Assembly (NCBI RefSeq): GCF_033095865.1
Contig: NZ_AP019365.1
Location: 841,501-905,500, forward strand
DNA: 64,000 bases
Origin: Pseudomonas sp. KU43P
GTDB lineage: Bacteria; Pseudomonadota; Gammaproteobacteria; Pseudomonadales; Pseudomonadaceae
Direction: 5' to 3'
Position numbers and translations under genes: made by a program. The notes under the pieces are model-generated. The model was not told the origin of the DNA. It saw only the letters and a program-made list of their open reading frames with translations, and made no database searches. Below are positions 25,215 through 33,846 of the stretch, one piece after another. How positions within the stretch are numbered: the first letter of the stretch is position 1; every line of letters starts with the position of its first letter.

Positions 25215-26600
25215 ATGAGCCAAGATTTCAGCCAGCTGTTCGAACAGGACCGCGCCCACTTCATGCACCCCTCGACCCACGCCCACGATCACGCCAGCGG
25301 CGCGCTCAAAGGGCGGATCATCACCGGTGCCGAGGGCATCCGCCTGCGTGACCACGAAGGCCGTGAGCTGATCGATGCTTTCGCCGGTCTGTACTGCGTG
25401 AACATCGGTTACGGCCGTACCGAAGTCGCCGATGCCATTCACCGTCAGGCCAAGGAGCTGGCCTACTACCACACGTATGTCGGCCACTCTACCGAGGCGA
25501 TCATCGAACTCTCCAGCCGCATCATCGAGTGGGCGCCGGCAGGGATGAAGAAGGTCTATTACGGCCTGTCGGGCTCCGATGCCAACGAGACCCAGGTCAA
25601 GCTGGTGCGTTACTACAACAACATTCTCGGCCGCCCGGCGAAGAAGAAAATCATCTCCCGTGACCGTGGCTACCACGGCTCGGGCATCATGACCGGCAGC
25701 CTGACCGGACTGCCCAGCTTCCATCAGCATTTCGACCTGCCGGTCGAAGGCGTCAAGCACACCGTCTGCCCGCACTGGTATCGCAAGGCGCCGGCCGGCA
25801 TGGACGAACAAGCCTTCGTGCAGTATTGCGCCGACGAACTCGAGCAACTGATTCTCGCAGAAGGCCCCGACACCGTGGCCGCGTTCATCGGCGAGCCACT
25901 GATGGGTACCGGTGGCATCATCGTGCCGCCCAAGGGCTACTGGAAAGCGATCCAGGCTGTGCTCGAGCGTTATGACGTGCTGTTGATCGCCGACGAAGTG
26001 GTCTGCGCCTTCGGCCGACTGGGATCGAAGATGGGCAGCCAGCGCTACGACATCCGCCCGGACCTGATCACCACGGCCAAGGGGCTGACCAGCGCCTATG
26101 CGCCCCTTTCTGCAGTCATCGTCGGTGAAAAGGTATGGAACGTGATCGACGAAGGCTCGCGCAAGGCAGGCCCCATGGGCCACGGCTGGACCTACTCGGG
26201 GCACCCGATCTGCGCGGCGGCGGCGCTGGCCAACCTGGATATTCTTGAGCGCGAGAACTTGACCGAGAACGCCGAAGTGGTGGGCGGCTACCTTAACAGG
26301 CGTATGCGCGAAACCTTCGAAGGCCACCCGCTGGTAGGCGAAGTACGGGGTGACGGCATGCTGTGTGCGGTCGAGTTCATGGCTGACCGCGAGACGCGCA
26401 CGGCGTTCGACCCGGCGCTCAAGGTCGGGCCGCAGGTATCGGCGGCGTGCCTGGAACGTGGCATGGTCGCCCGGGCCATGCCGCATGGTGACATTCTTGG
26501 TTTTGCCCCTCCGCTGGTGCTCACCCAGGAGGATGCCGAGCAGATCGTTGCCATTACCAAGGACGCGGTCGATGCCGTGGCCGGCAAGGTGCTCGGCTGA
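25215..26600 (+). CDS. doeD: Diaminobutyrate aminotransferase of ectoine breakdown
   Basis: A 461-residue class-III (omega-type) aminotransferase. Seen are YYGLSGSDANETQVKLVRYY, the PLP-phosphate region SRDRGYHGSGIMTGSLTG, the aspartate in LLIADEVVCAFGRLG and the Schiff-base lysine in LITTAKGLTSAYAPLSAVIV. It converts 2,4-diaminobutyrate to aspartate semialdehyde, feeding DoeC. It closes the operon, with AGGAGCG as ribosome site. No Lrp/AsnC-type gene, which accompanies some ectoine clusters, is present here. Confidence 0.9.
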   Translation: MSQDFSQLFEQDRAHFMHPSTHAHDHASGALKGRIITGAEGIRLRDHEGRELIDAFAGLYCVNIGYGRTEVADAIHRQAKELAYYHTYVGHSTEAIIELSSRIIEWAPAGMKKVYYGLSGSDANETQVKLVRYYNNILGRPAKKKIISRDRGYHGSGIMTGSLTGLPSFHQHFDLPVEGVKHTVCPHWYRKAPAGMDEQAFVQYCADELEQLILAEGPDTVAAFIGEPLMGTGGIIVPPKGYWKAIQAVLERYDVLLIADEVVCAFGRLGSKMGSQRYDIRPDLITTAKGLTSAYAPLSAVIVGEKVWNVIDEGSRKAGPMGHGWTYSGHPICAAAALANLDILERENLTENAEVVGGYLNRRMRETFEGHPLVGEVRGDGMLCAVEFMADRETRTAFDPALKVGPQVSAACLERGMVARAMPHGDILGFAPPLVLTQEDAEQIVAITKDAVDAVAGKVLG

Positions 26601-26826
26601 CCTTCGCGCCAGGGGCCGCGTCCTGCTGCCCCTGGCTGCTGGCGAAGCGGCAAGCCGCTTGGGGCGCAAATGCCTCAAAAATCATTTTTGATTTGAATCA
26701 ATCGTTTTTCCGGACTTATATCCCGCGCTCTCCCGGTTGAGACACGTCGAGCTGCGCTCGCAAGCGAGACGGCTACTCTTTGTGGATCGACCATAATGAC
26801 TCTTCAGTCGAAGTCAGGAGCATGTG

Positions 26827-27645
26827 ATGTCCAAGATGCACCGGAAAAAAGACCTTGATGCCGCCAAGGAAAAGCTCTCTGGCAAGGCCTATGAGAAAGA
26901 GCTGAAAAACCTCCATGTCGAGCTGGTCAAGCTGCAGGAGTGGGTGGTGGCCAAGGGCCTCAAGGTGTGCATCCTCTTCGAAGGCCGCGACGGCGCCGGC
27001 AAGGGCGGCACCATCAAGGCCATCACCGAGCGGGTCAGCCCGCGGGTTTTCCGCACAGTGGCGCTGCCGGCGCCGACCGAGCGTGAAAAGACCCAGATGT
27101 ACGCCCAGCGCTACCTCAACCACCTGCCGGCCGCCGGCGAGGTGGTGATCTTCGACCGCAGTTGGTACAACCGCGCCGGCGTCGAGCGGGTGATGGGGTT
27201 CTGCACCGAAGACCAGGCCGACAAGTTCCTCGCGGTGGTGCCGTTGCTCGAGAAGCTGATGGTGGAATCGGGGATCATCCTCATCAAGTACTGGCTCGAA
27301 GTCAGTGCCGAGGAGCAGACCCGCCGCCTTCAGGACCGTATCAACGACGGCCGCAAGCTGTGGAAGTTGTCGCCCATGGACCTCAAGTCGTACACCCGCT
27401 GGGACGATTACACCCGCGCCCGCGACGCGATGTTCGCCGCCTCGGATTCCTCCTGGGCGCCCTGGTACATGGCCCATTCCGACGACAAGCGGCGCGCCCG
27501 CCTCAACATCATCAGCCACCTGCTCACCCAGGTTCCCTACAAGGACATCACCCGCGAAGCGGTAGTGAAACTGCCCAAACGCGGGAAGATCGGCAAGTAC
27601 AAGCCTTTGGCCTATCCCTTCAAAGTCATCGAAGATCGGCTGTGA
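26827..27645 (+). CDS. ppk2: Polyphosphate kinase 2
   Basis: A 272-residue PPK2-family enzyme which moves phosphate between polyphosphate and nucleotides. Walker A is FEGRDGAGKGGTIK, Walker B is VIFDRSWYNRAGVERVMGFC, and the lid region is RINDGRKLWKLSPMDLKSY. The ATG at 26827 lies six bases after AGGAG; the GTG one codon earlier belongs to the same site. The next gene, an antiporter, starts 35 bases downstream. Length and sequence suit a single-domain class I type enzyme, but the direction (GDP or ADP) cannot be read. Confidence 0.93.
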   Translation: MSKMHRKKDLDAAKEKLSGKAYEKELKNLHVELVKLQEWVVAKGLKVCILFEGRDGAGKGGTIKAITERVSPRVFRTVALPAPTEREKTQMYAQRYLNHLPAAGEVVIFDRSWYNRAGVERVMGFCTEDQADKFLAVVPLLEKLMVESGIILIKYWLEVSAEEQTRRLQDRINDGRKLWKLSPMDLKSYTRWDDYTRARDAMFAASDSSWAPWYMAHSDDKRRARLNIISHLLTQVPYKDITREAVVKLPKRGKIGKYKPLAYPFKVIEDRL

Positions 27646-27680
27646 TGGGCATTCTACGCAAAGCCTAGAGGAGGTGATCC

Positions 27681-28877
27681 ATGCCGCACGATGGAAGCCT
27701 CTTACAGGCGACAGTAGTTTTTCTGTTGGCCGTGGTATTGCTGGTACCTCTGGCGCAACGCTTGAAGATGGGCGCGGTGCCAGGCTACCTGCTGGCCGGT
27801 ATCCTCATCGGCCCCTCGGTACTTGGCCTGTTGGGCAACCCGGACAACGTGGCACGCATTTCGGAAATGGGCGTGGTCATGCTGTTGTTCGTGATCGGCC
27901 TGGAGCTTTCGCCACGGCGGCTGTGGACCATGCGCCGGGCGCTTTTTGGTATCGGTTCGTTGCAGGTGGGGCTTACCGCTCTGGTGCTAGGGCTGCTGGC
28001 GTACTGGCTGTTCGGCCAGTCGAAGCCTGCGGCGATCGTGCTGGGCGTAGGCCTGGCGCTGTCCTCCACCGCCTTTGGCCTGCAAGTGCTGGCCGAGCGC
28101 AAGGACCTGGGCAAGCCGCACGGCCGGCTGGCGGTGGCCATCTTGCTGTTCCAGGACATTGCCGCGATTCCGCTGATTGCCGTGGTGCCGTTGCTTGGCG
28201 GCGATGTCAGCGTTGCCGACGAAGGTAACTGGCCGATGCTGGCGGTAGTGGCCGGCATCGGTGTGGTGATCATCTTCGGCCGTTACCTGTTGACCCCGTT
28301 GTTCAAGTGGACCGTTGGTTCCGGCCTGCCCGAGCTGTCCACCGCCACGGCACTGTTGGTGGTACTGGGCACCGCCTGGGTGATGGAGCACGTCGGGGTG
28401 TCCATGGCCCTGGGTGCCTTTCTCGCCGGCGTGCTGATGGCCGAGTCGCCTTTTCGCCATGAACTGGAAACCCAGATCGAACCGCTCAAGGGCTTGTTGC
28501 TGGGGTTGTTCTTCGTCGGTGTGGGCATGAGCGCCGACCTCGGCTTGCTGTTCTCCATGCCATGGGCAGTGCTGGGCCTGACCCTGCTGCTGGTCAGCAT
28601 CAAGATGCCGTTGCTGTACGCCCTGGGGCGTTTTGCCGGCGGGCTGAAGCGGCATGAGGCGCTGTGCCTGGGCGTGGTGCTGGCATCTGGCGGCGAATTT
28701 GCCTTCGTGGTGTTCAAGCTGGCGCTCGAACATCAAGTGCTGACGCAGCAGGTGCACGACCTGCTGGTACTCGCCATCACCCTGTCGATGGCCGTGGTAC
28801 CGCTGGTAATGCTGGCCCTGGCGCGTCAATTGCGGGACGGCACTGGCCCCGAGGGTGTGCCCGAGGCAGGCAAGTGA
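27681..28877 (+). CDS. CPA2-family cation/proton antiporter (KefB-like membrane part)
   Basis: A 398-residue membrane protein of the monovalent cation:proton antiporter-2 family. It has about 12 helices, including GYLLAGILIGPSVLGLLGNP, MLLFVIGLELSPRRLW and ILLFQDIAAIPLIAVVPLLG, the discontinuous-helix motif with its aspartate. It ends after the last helix, so the cytoplasmic RCK/TrkA-N regulatory domain of KefB or KefC is missing. It probably exchanges K+ or Na+ for protons. The ribosome site AGAGGAGG is strong. Confidence 0.88.
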   Translation: MPHDGSLLQATVVFLLAVVLLVPLAQRLKMGAVPGYLLAGILIGPSVLGLLGNPDNVARISEMGVVMLLFVIGLELSPRRLWTMRRALFGIGSLQVGLTALVLGLLAYWLFGQSKPAAIVLGVGLALSSTAFGLQVLAERKDLGKPHGRLAVAILLFQDIAAIPLIAVVPLLGGDVSVADEGNWPMLAVVAGIGVVIIFGRYLLTPLFKWTVGSGLPELSTATALLVVLGTAWVMEHVGVSMALGAFLAGVLMAESPFRHELETQIEPLKGLLLGLFFVGVGMSADLGLLFSMPWAVLGLTLLLVSIKMPLLYALGRFAGGLKRHEALCLGVVLASGGEFAFVVFKLALEHQVLTQQVHDLLVLAITLSMAVVPLVMLALARQLRDGTGPEGVPEAGK

Positions 28878-28917
28878 ATGGCGCCACACGGCGTCTTGAA
28901 TGTTTGGAGACCTAACA

Positions 28918-30015
28918 ATGCAACAAGGACTAAAGCTGGACAGCGCTCTGTCTCGGGGTTTGCTCGACGTGCTGATCAAGGCCGGGTTGATTGCCGCACT
29001 GGTGATCTTCTCCTTCGAGGTGTTCCAGCCTTTTCTCGAGCTGATGCTGTGGGCGGTGATCCTCGCGGTCACGCTGTACCCATTGCAGCAGCGCATCAAG
29101 CGCGGTTCGGGGCTCAAGGACGGCTATGCAGCGACCCTGGTGGTGGTACTGGTGCTGGTGGTGCTGCTGGTGCCGATCTACCTGGTGGTGGTATCCATCG
29201 GCGAGTCGGTGGACAGCCTGGTGAACGTGCTCAAGAGCGGTGCCTGGAGTGTGCCGACTCCGCCCGATTCGGTGGCCAGCTGGCCGTTGATCGGGCCCAA
29301 GCTGCATGCCCTGTGGCTATCGGCCTCGCAGAGCTTGGCACCGTTGCTGAACAACATGATGCCCTACCTCAAGGGCGCGAGCTTGACCGTGCTGGGTGCT
29401 GCAGCCAGCGCGGGCGCGGCGTTCCTGCTGTTCATCGGGGCGATCATCATTTCCGGGGTCATCATGGCGTTCGGTGCGCGTGGCGAGATCGCCTCGCAAC
29501 GCATCGCCATACGTGTTTCCGGCGAGGAGCGGGGTAAGCCGCTCGCCAGGCTGTGCACGGCAACCATCCGTGCGGTGGCCCAAGGGGTGATCGGCATCGC
29601 CTTCATCCAGATGCTGCTGATTGGTGTCGGCTTCGTGGTCAAGGGCGTGCCTGGGGCAGGGATGCTGGCTATCGCCGTGCTCATGCTGGGGATTGCCCAG
29701 GCGCCGGCGACCTTGGTCACGCTGCCAGTGATCCTGTATACCTTCCATGCCGAGGGTTTCACTGCCGCGACCATCATCTTCGCGGTCTACACCTTCGTCG
29801 CCGGGCTCGCCGACAACGTGCTCAAGCCGCTGCTGCTGGGGCGCGGGGTGGATGTGCCGATGCCGGTGGTGCTGATCGGCGCCTTGGGCGGCATGGTGGT
29901 CAAAGGCATCATCGGCCTGTTCATCGGCCCGGTGATTCTCGGTGTAACCTATGTGCTGTTCTGGCAGTGGGTCGCCCTGCAGGTGCCGGAACCCCCTGTT
30001 GAGCCGGACGCGTGA
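28918..30015 (+). CDS. AI-2E family permease
   Basis: A 365-residue member of the AI-2 exporter/YdiK-like family with about eight helices. N-terminal helix pairs are LIAALVIFSFEVFQPFLELM and LWAVILAVTLYPLQQRIKRG, and a conserved C-terminal part is FVAGLADNVLKPLLLGRGVD. The family includes AI-2 exporters and Na+/H+ antiporters, so the substrate is open. I start at ATG 28918, preceded by TTGGAGA. It overlaps the next gene by GTGA, which ties it to the efflux genes. Confidence 0.82.
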   Translation: MQQGLKLDSALSRGLLDVLIKAGLIAALVIFSFEVFQPFLELMLWAVILAVTLYPLQQRIKRGSGLKDGYAATLVVVLVLVVLLVPIYLVVVSIGESVDSLVNVLKSGAWSVPTPPDSVASWPLIGPKLHALWLSASQSLAPLLNNMMPYLKGASLTVLGAAASAGAAFLLFIGAIIISGVIMAFGARGEIASQRIAIRVSGEERGKPLARLCTATIRAVAQGVIGIAFIQMLLIGVGFVVKGVPGAGMLAIAVLMLGIAQAPATLVTLPVILYTFHAEGFTAATIIFAVYTFVAGLADNVLKPLLLGRGVDVPMPVVLIGALGGMVVKGIIGLFIGPVILGVTYVLFWQWVALQVPEPPVEPDA

Positions 30016-31529
30016 GGCACAGCATCAAATGGCCTTGCGTGTGTCATGCCGTCAGCTTGTTCGCCGTGCTGGCAGGCTGCACCCAGGTCGGCCCCGACTT
30101 CCAGCCACCACAGGAGCCGTGGCTGACGAGCTGGAGCACGCCACTGCTGGAACAGGCTGGGCAGCCAGCTGCGGCGCCGGACCTGCAGCAGTGGTGGGCG
30201 GTGTTCGCCGACCCCACCCTGGATGCGCTGATCGCTGAAGCCGACGCCCACAACACCAACCTGCGGGTAGCCGGCTTGCGCATTGCCGAGGCGCGCGCGC
30301 AGCTGGCCATCGTGCAGACCGGGCGTTATCCACAGCTTCAGCAGTTGCGTGCGCAGAGCCTGTACCTCAAGCAGGATCAGTCGGGCACACCCACTGCCCG
30401 CGATTCGGTGTTCTGGCAGTCCAGCGTGGGCTTCGACATCGGCTGGGAAATCGACTTCTGGGGGCGCTTCAGCCGCGCCATCGAAAGCGCCGACGCAGCC
30501 TACTTTGCCTCCCAGGCCAACTACGCCGACGCCATGGTGCTGCTGCGCGCCCAGGTGGCCGACACCTACTTCGCCGTGCGCACTACCGAGGCGCGGCTGG
30601 CGATTGCTCTGGAAAACGCCAAGCGCCAGGCGCGCAGCCTGGAGATTACCGAGCGGCTGTTTCGCCACGGTGAGAACGATGAGCTCGACTGGCAGCAGGC
30701 GCGCACCCAGTACCTGGCGACCCAGGCCACCATCCCCGAGTTCGAGAACCAGCTCAATGCGCTGCATAACGTGCTGTGTTCGCTGCTAGGTCGCCCGCCT
30801 GGGCCGCTGCCCGAGTTGCAGGCGCGCCATGGCCAGTTGCCGTTGCCCGACCGCGCCGTGCTGCAGGACGTGCCCGCCAACCTGCTGTTGCGCCGGCCGG
30901 ATGTGCGTGCGGCCGAGCAGGCCGTGGCAGCGCAGTCGGCCTTGGTCGGCGTTGCCGAAGCGGACCTTTATCCACAGATCAGCTTGCTCGGCAGCATTGG
31001 TTGGAGCTTCGCCTCGGCCAACCACTTGCCCAATAGCTTCGACGTGGCCGCAGGGCCGAGCCTGATCTGGAACCCGTTCGACTATGGCCGGCGCAAGAAT
31101 GCCGTGCGCGTAGAGGATGCGCGCCTGCAGCAACTGATCGAGCTGTACCACCAGGGCGTGCGCGAAGCGGCGCGCGAGGCTGACGATGCCGCCAGCGGCC
31201 TGGTGCGTTCGCTGCAAAGTGCCAACATCCGCCATGATGCTTCGCAGGCGGCCCAGCGTTCGTTGAACCTGGCCAGCTCGCAATACCGCGAGGGTTTCGC
31301 CGATTTCCAGCGCGTGCTCGACGCCCAACAACTGTTGTTACAGCAACAGGACGGCTACTTGGTCAGCCGTGGTAATGCGGTGAGTAGCTTGGTGAGCTTG
31401 TACAAGGCACTGGGCGGTGGCTGGAATACCCGCCACGAGCCCATCGACCATGAAACGCGTCGGCAGATGCAGCAACGTACCGACTGGGGCGATCTGCTCG
31501 ATGCCCCTGCACAGGGTGGAAACCAATGA
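30012..31529 (+). CDS. Outer-membrane efflux lipoprotein (NodT/OprM type)
   Basis: A 505-residue outer-membrane factor with a lipobox VLAGC after about 20 residues and the family start TQVGPDFQPPQ. Two OEP repeats follow, seen as FDIGWEIDFWGRFSRAIESA and PSLIWNPFDYGRRKNAVRVE. It would form the outer-membrane duct for the HlyD and DUF2955 proteins encoded next. The start is a GTG inside the GTGA overlap with the AI-2E gene. Confidence 0.9.
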   Translation: MRHSIKWPCVCHAVSLFAVLAGCTQVGPDFQPPQEPWLTSWSTPLLEQAGQPAAAPDLQQWWAVFADPTLDALIAEADAHNTNLRVAGLRIAEARAQLAIVQTGRYPQLQQLRAQSLYLKQDQSGTPTARDSVFWQSSVGFDIGWEIDFWGRFSRAIESADAAYFASQANYADAMVLLRAQVADTYFAVRTTEARLAIALENAKRQARSLEITERLFRHGENDELDWQQARTQYLATQATIPEFENQLNALHNVLCSLLGRPPGPLPELQARHGQLPLPDRAVLQDVPANLLLRRPDVRAAEQAVAAQSALVGVAEADLYPQISLLGSIGWSFASANHLPNSFDVAAGPSLIWNPFDYGRRKNAVRVEDARLQQLIELYHQGVREAAREADDAASGLVRSLQSANIRHDASQAAQRSLNLASSQYREGFADFQRVLDAQQLLLQQQDGYLVSRGNAVSSLVSLYKALGGGWNTRHEPIDHETRRQMQQRTDWGDLLDAPAQGGNQ

Positions 31530-32629
31530 GCGATATCAAGGAAACGCCCCCTGCACAGGCCCCAGCCCCAGACCGCGGCATGCGCTGGGTACTTTTGGCG
31601 ATCGTCGTGAGCCTGGTCTGGTACCTGCTCGCCGACCGCTTCACGCCCTACACCCAGCAGGCTCGCCTGCAGGCCTACGTGGTGCCGGTGGCGGCGGAGG
31701 TCGCGGGCCAGGTCAAGCGCGTGGCGGTGGGCAACAACCAGCAAGTGCGGCGCGGCGATGTGCTGTTCGAACTGGATCAGGACCAGTACCGCATCGCGAT
31801 GCAACGTGCCGAGGCCGACCTCGATACCGTGAAGCGGCAGGTGGGGGCCAGTACCGCCGGCATCGATTCGGCCCAGGCGTCTCTGGTAGCGGCACAGGCC
31901 AACGAGCGCAAGGCCCGTCAAGATGCAGAAAGGCTCAAGCGTCTGATCGAGGAAGACCCAGGCACGGTATCGGTACGCCGCCTGGAAGGGGCGCAGGCGA
32001 CCCGCGACCAGGCCATCAGCAAGGTGGCGGCGGCCCGCGCCGAGGTAGTACGGGCGCGTGAGCAGCAAGGGGGTGACGAGGCCAACAACGCACAATTGCG
32101 CAGCGCTGCGGCCAATGTCGAAAAAGCGCGGCTGGACCTCGCCCGAACGGTGGTGCGCGCCGAGGCCAACGGGCTGATCACCGACCTGCGCACGGACGTT
32201 GGCCACTACGTCGGCGCCGGCACGCCGATGATGACGCTGATCGCCATCCATGACGTGTGGATCAGTGCCGACATGACCGAGAACAACCTTGGCCGGTTGC
32301 GTCCTGGCGTGCCGGTGCTGGTGGTGCTCGATTCCCTGCCGGGGGAAGTGCTGAAAGGGCGAATCCGCAGCATCGGCTATGGCGTGAGCGTCGGCCAGAG
32401 CGCGCCGCCAGGCAGCTTGCCGACGGTGCAGAACAGCCGCGAATGGCTGCGCTCGGCGCAGCGCTTCCCGGTGATCGTCGAGCTTGATCGTGACCAGTTG
32501 CAGGACCGCTCTGGCCTACGCGTGGGCGGGCAGGCTGAAGTCATGGCACTGCCCGGCGAGGGCAACCCGCTGAATCTGCTGGGCCGGTTGTTCATGTGGC
32601 TGATGAGCTGGCTGGCCTATGCCTATTGA
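31526..32629 (+). CDS. HlyD/EmrA-type membrane fusion protein
   Basis: A 367-residue periplasmic adaptor with one N-terminal membrane helix (RWVLLAIVVSLVWYLLADRF). The lipoyl/barrel-sandwich parts are AYVVPVAAEVAGQVKRVAVG and RTVVRAEANGLITDLRTDVG, with a helical hairpin between them (about residues 90-210). It links the inner-membrane DUF2955 protein to the outer-membrane factor. It overlaps the upstream stop by ATGA. Confidence 0.9.
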   Translation: MSDIKETPPAQAPAPDRGMRWVLLAIVVSLVWYLLADRFTPYTQQARLQAYVVPVAAEVAGQVKRVAVGNNQQVRRGDVLFELDQDQYRIAMQRAEADLDTVKRQVGASTAGIDSAQASLVAAQANERKARQDAERLKRLIEEDPGTVSVRRLEGAQATRDQAISKVAAARAEVVRAREQQGGDEANNAQLRSAAANVEKARLDLARTVVRAEANGLITDLRTDVGHYVGAGTPMMTLIAIHDVWISADMTENNLGRLRPGVPVLVVLDSLPGEVLKGRIRSIGYGVSVGQSAPPGSLPTVQNSREWLRSAQRFPVIVELDRDQLQDRSGLRVGGQAEVMALPGEGNPLNLLGRLFMWLMSWLAYAY

Positions 32630-33629
32630 GCTACGCCAGCTGCGCGCCCTGCGCCTGGCCTGGGGTGTGGCGCTGTGCCTGGCGGCGAGCTTTGGCCTGG
32701 GGCTGCCGGTGCCGATCCTGGCGCCGGTGTTCGCGGTATTGCTGCTGGCCATGCGCAGCCAGCCACTGCCCTTGCGCGCGGCGCCGTTGCTGGCCGTGCT
32801 GGTGCTGCTCAGTTGCGGCAGCGGCCTGCTGCTGATTCCCTTGTTGCGCCATGCCCCGCTGAGCGGGGTATTGCTGGTCGGTATTGGCGTGTTCCTGGTG
32901 CTGCGCTACGCGCTCAAGGGGGGCAATGGCCTGGTGGCGAACCTGCTGGTGATTGGCCTGACCATGATCGCCGCAGCCGGTACCAGCGATTTCACCCTGG
33001 CACTGTCCGTGGTCGAAGCCTTGGCCAAGGGCATGTTGCTGGCCACCCTCGGCACATCGCTGGCCCATGTGCTGTTTCCCGAGCCCGCCGATGCACCTGC
33101 GCAACCTTCACCGCCGCTGCTTGCCAATGAGGATGTTAGCTGGGTCGCCCTGCGCGCCACGCTGATCGTCATGCCGGCATTTCTGCTGGCGCTGATCGCA
33201 CCGGACCAATTCATGCCGCTGATCATGAAGTCGGTGAGCCTGGGTCAGCAGGCCGAGGAAACCCGCGCCCGCCACGCCAGCCGCGAGCTGATTGGCTCGA
33301 CCTTGCTGGCCGGGGTGCTGGCAATACTGATCTGGGGAGCGTTGAGCCTGTTCGTGCACCTGTGGATGTTTTTCCTGTGGGTGCTGCTGTTCACGCTCTG
33401 GCAGGCAAGGCGGCTCTATCGCGTGGTGGCGACCCGGCATAGCCCGGGTTACTGGGTGAGCTGCCTGACGACGGTGTTGATCCTGCTTGGGCAGTCGGTG
33501 CAGGACAGTGCCGGTGGGCAGGATGTGTACCGTGCCTTTGCCGTGCGCATGGCGTTGTTTCTTGCGGTGTCGGTGTATGCCAGTGTCATGCTGAGCTGGA
33601 TCGATCGGCGTAGGGTTCGGGCTGTTTAG
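32619..33629 (+). CDS. DUF2955/FUSC-like inner-membrane protein
   Basis: A 336-residue protein with two blocks of about five membrane helices separated by a soluble stretch near residues 155-215, the plan of aromatic-acid exporter/FUSC-type proteins. DUF2955 members typically lie next to a HlyD adaptor and act as the inner-membrane part of a tripartite exporter. It overlaps the adaptor gene by 11 bases. The substrate is unknown; relatives export aromatic acids or toxic organics. Confidence 0.82.
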   Translation: MPIELRQLRALRLAWGVALCLAASFGLGLPVPILAPVFAVLLLAMRSQPLPLRAAPLLAVLVLLSCGSGLLLIPLLRHAPLSGVLLVGIGVFLVLRYALKGGNGLVANLLVIGLTMIAAAGTSDFTLALSVVEALAKGMLLATLGTSLAHVLFPEPADAPAQPSPPLLANEDVSWVALRATLIVMPAFLLALIAPDQFMPLIMKSVSLGQQAEETRARHASRELIGSTLLAGVLAILIWGALSLFVHLWMFFLWVLLFTLWQARRLYRVVATRHSPGYWVSCLTTVLILLGQSVQDSAGGQDVYRAFAVRMALFLAVSVYASVMLSWIDRRRVRAV

Positions 33630-33645
33630 GTGGCTTTACCGGCCC

Positions 33646-33728
33646 TATCGCCGGCAAGCTGGCGCCCACAGGGATGGTGTGATCTTGAGCAAGGCGCTCT
33701 TCCTGTGGGAGCCGGCTTGCCGCCGATA
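33646..33728. repeat. REP pair (inverted), slightly diverged
   Basis: REP copies at 33646-33670 (AAGCTGGCGCCCACA, two changes) and 33704-33728 (CTTGCCGCCGATA, one change) lie just past the end of the efflux operon. Confidence 0.85.
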
Positions 33729-33794
33729 GGGCCAGACCAGGCTGCCTAAGGCCTTCCTCCTGAAACTCGGCTTAGTGTAAGGAGGCCGGAAACG

Positions 33795-33836
33795 GCGACG
33801 CCCCCTTCGCCGGTAAGCCGGCGAAGGGGGCGTCGC
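33795..33836. terminator. Perfect 19-bp hairpin between convergent genes
   Basis: Arms GCGACGCCCCCTTCGCCGG and its exact complement flank a TAAG loop. There is no T-run, so it is not a standard intrinsic terminator, but it lies ten bases from the ychF stop between convergent genes and may end or protect both transcripts. Confidence 0.6.
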
Positions 33837-33846
33837 GGGTGTAGCG

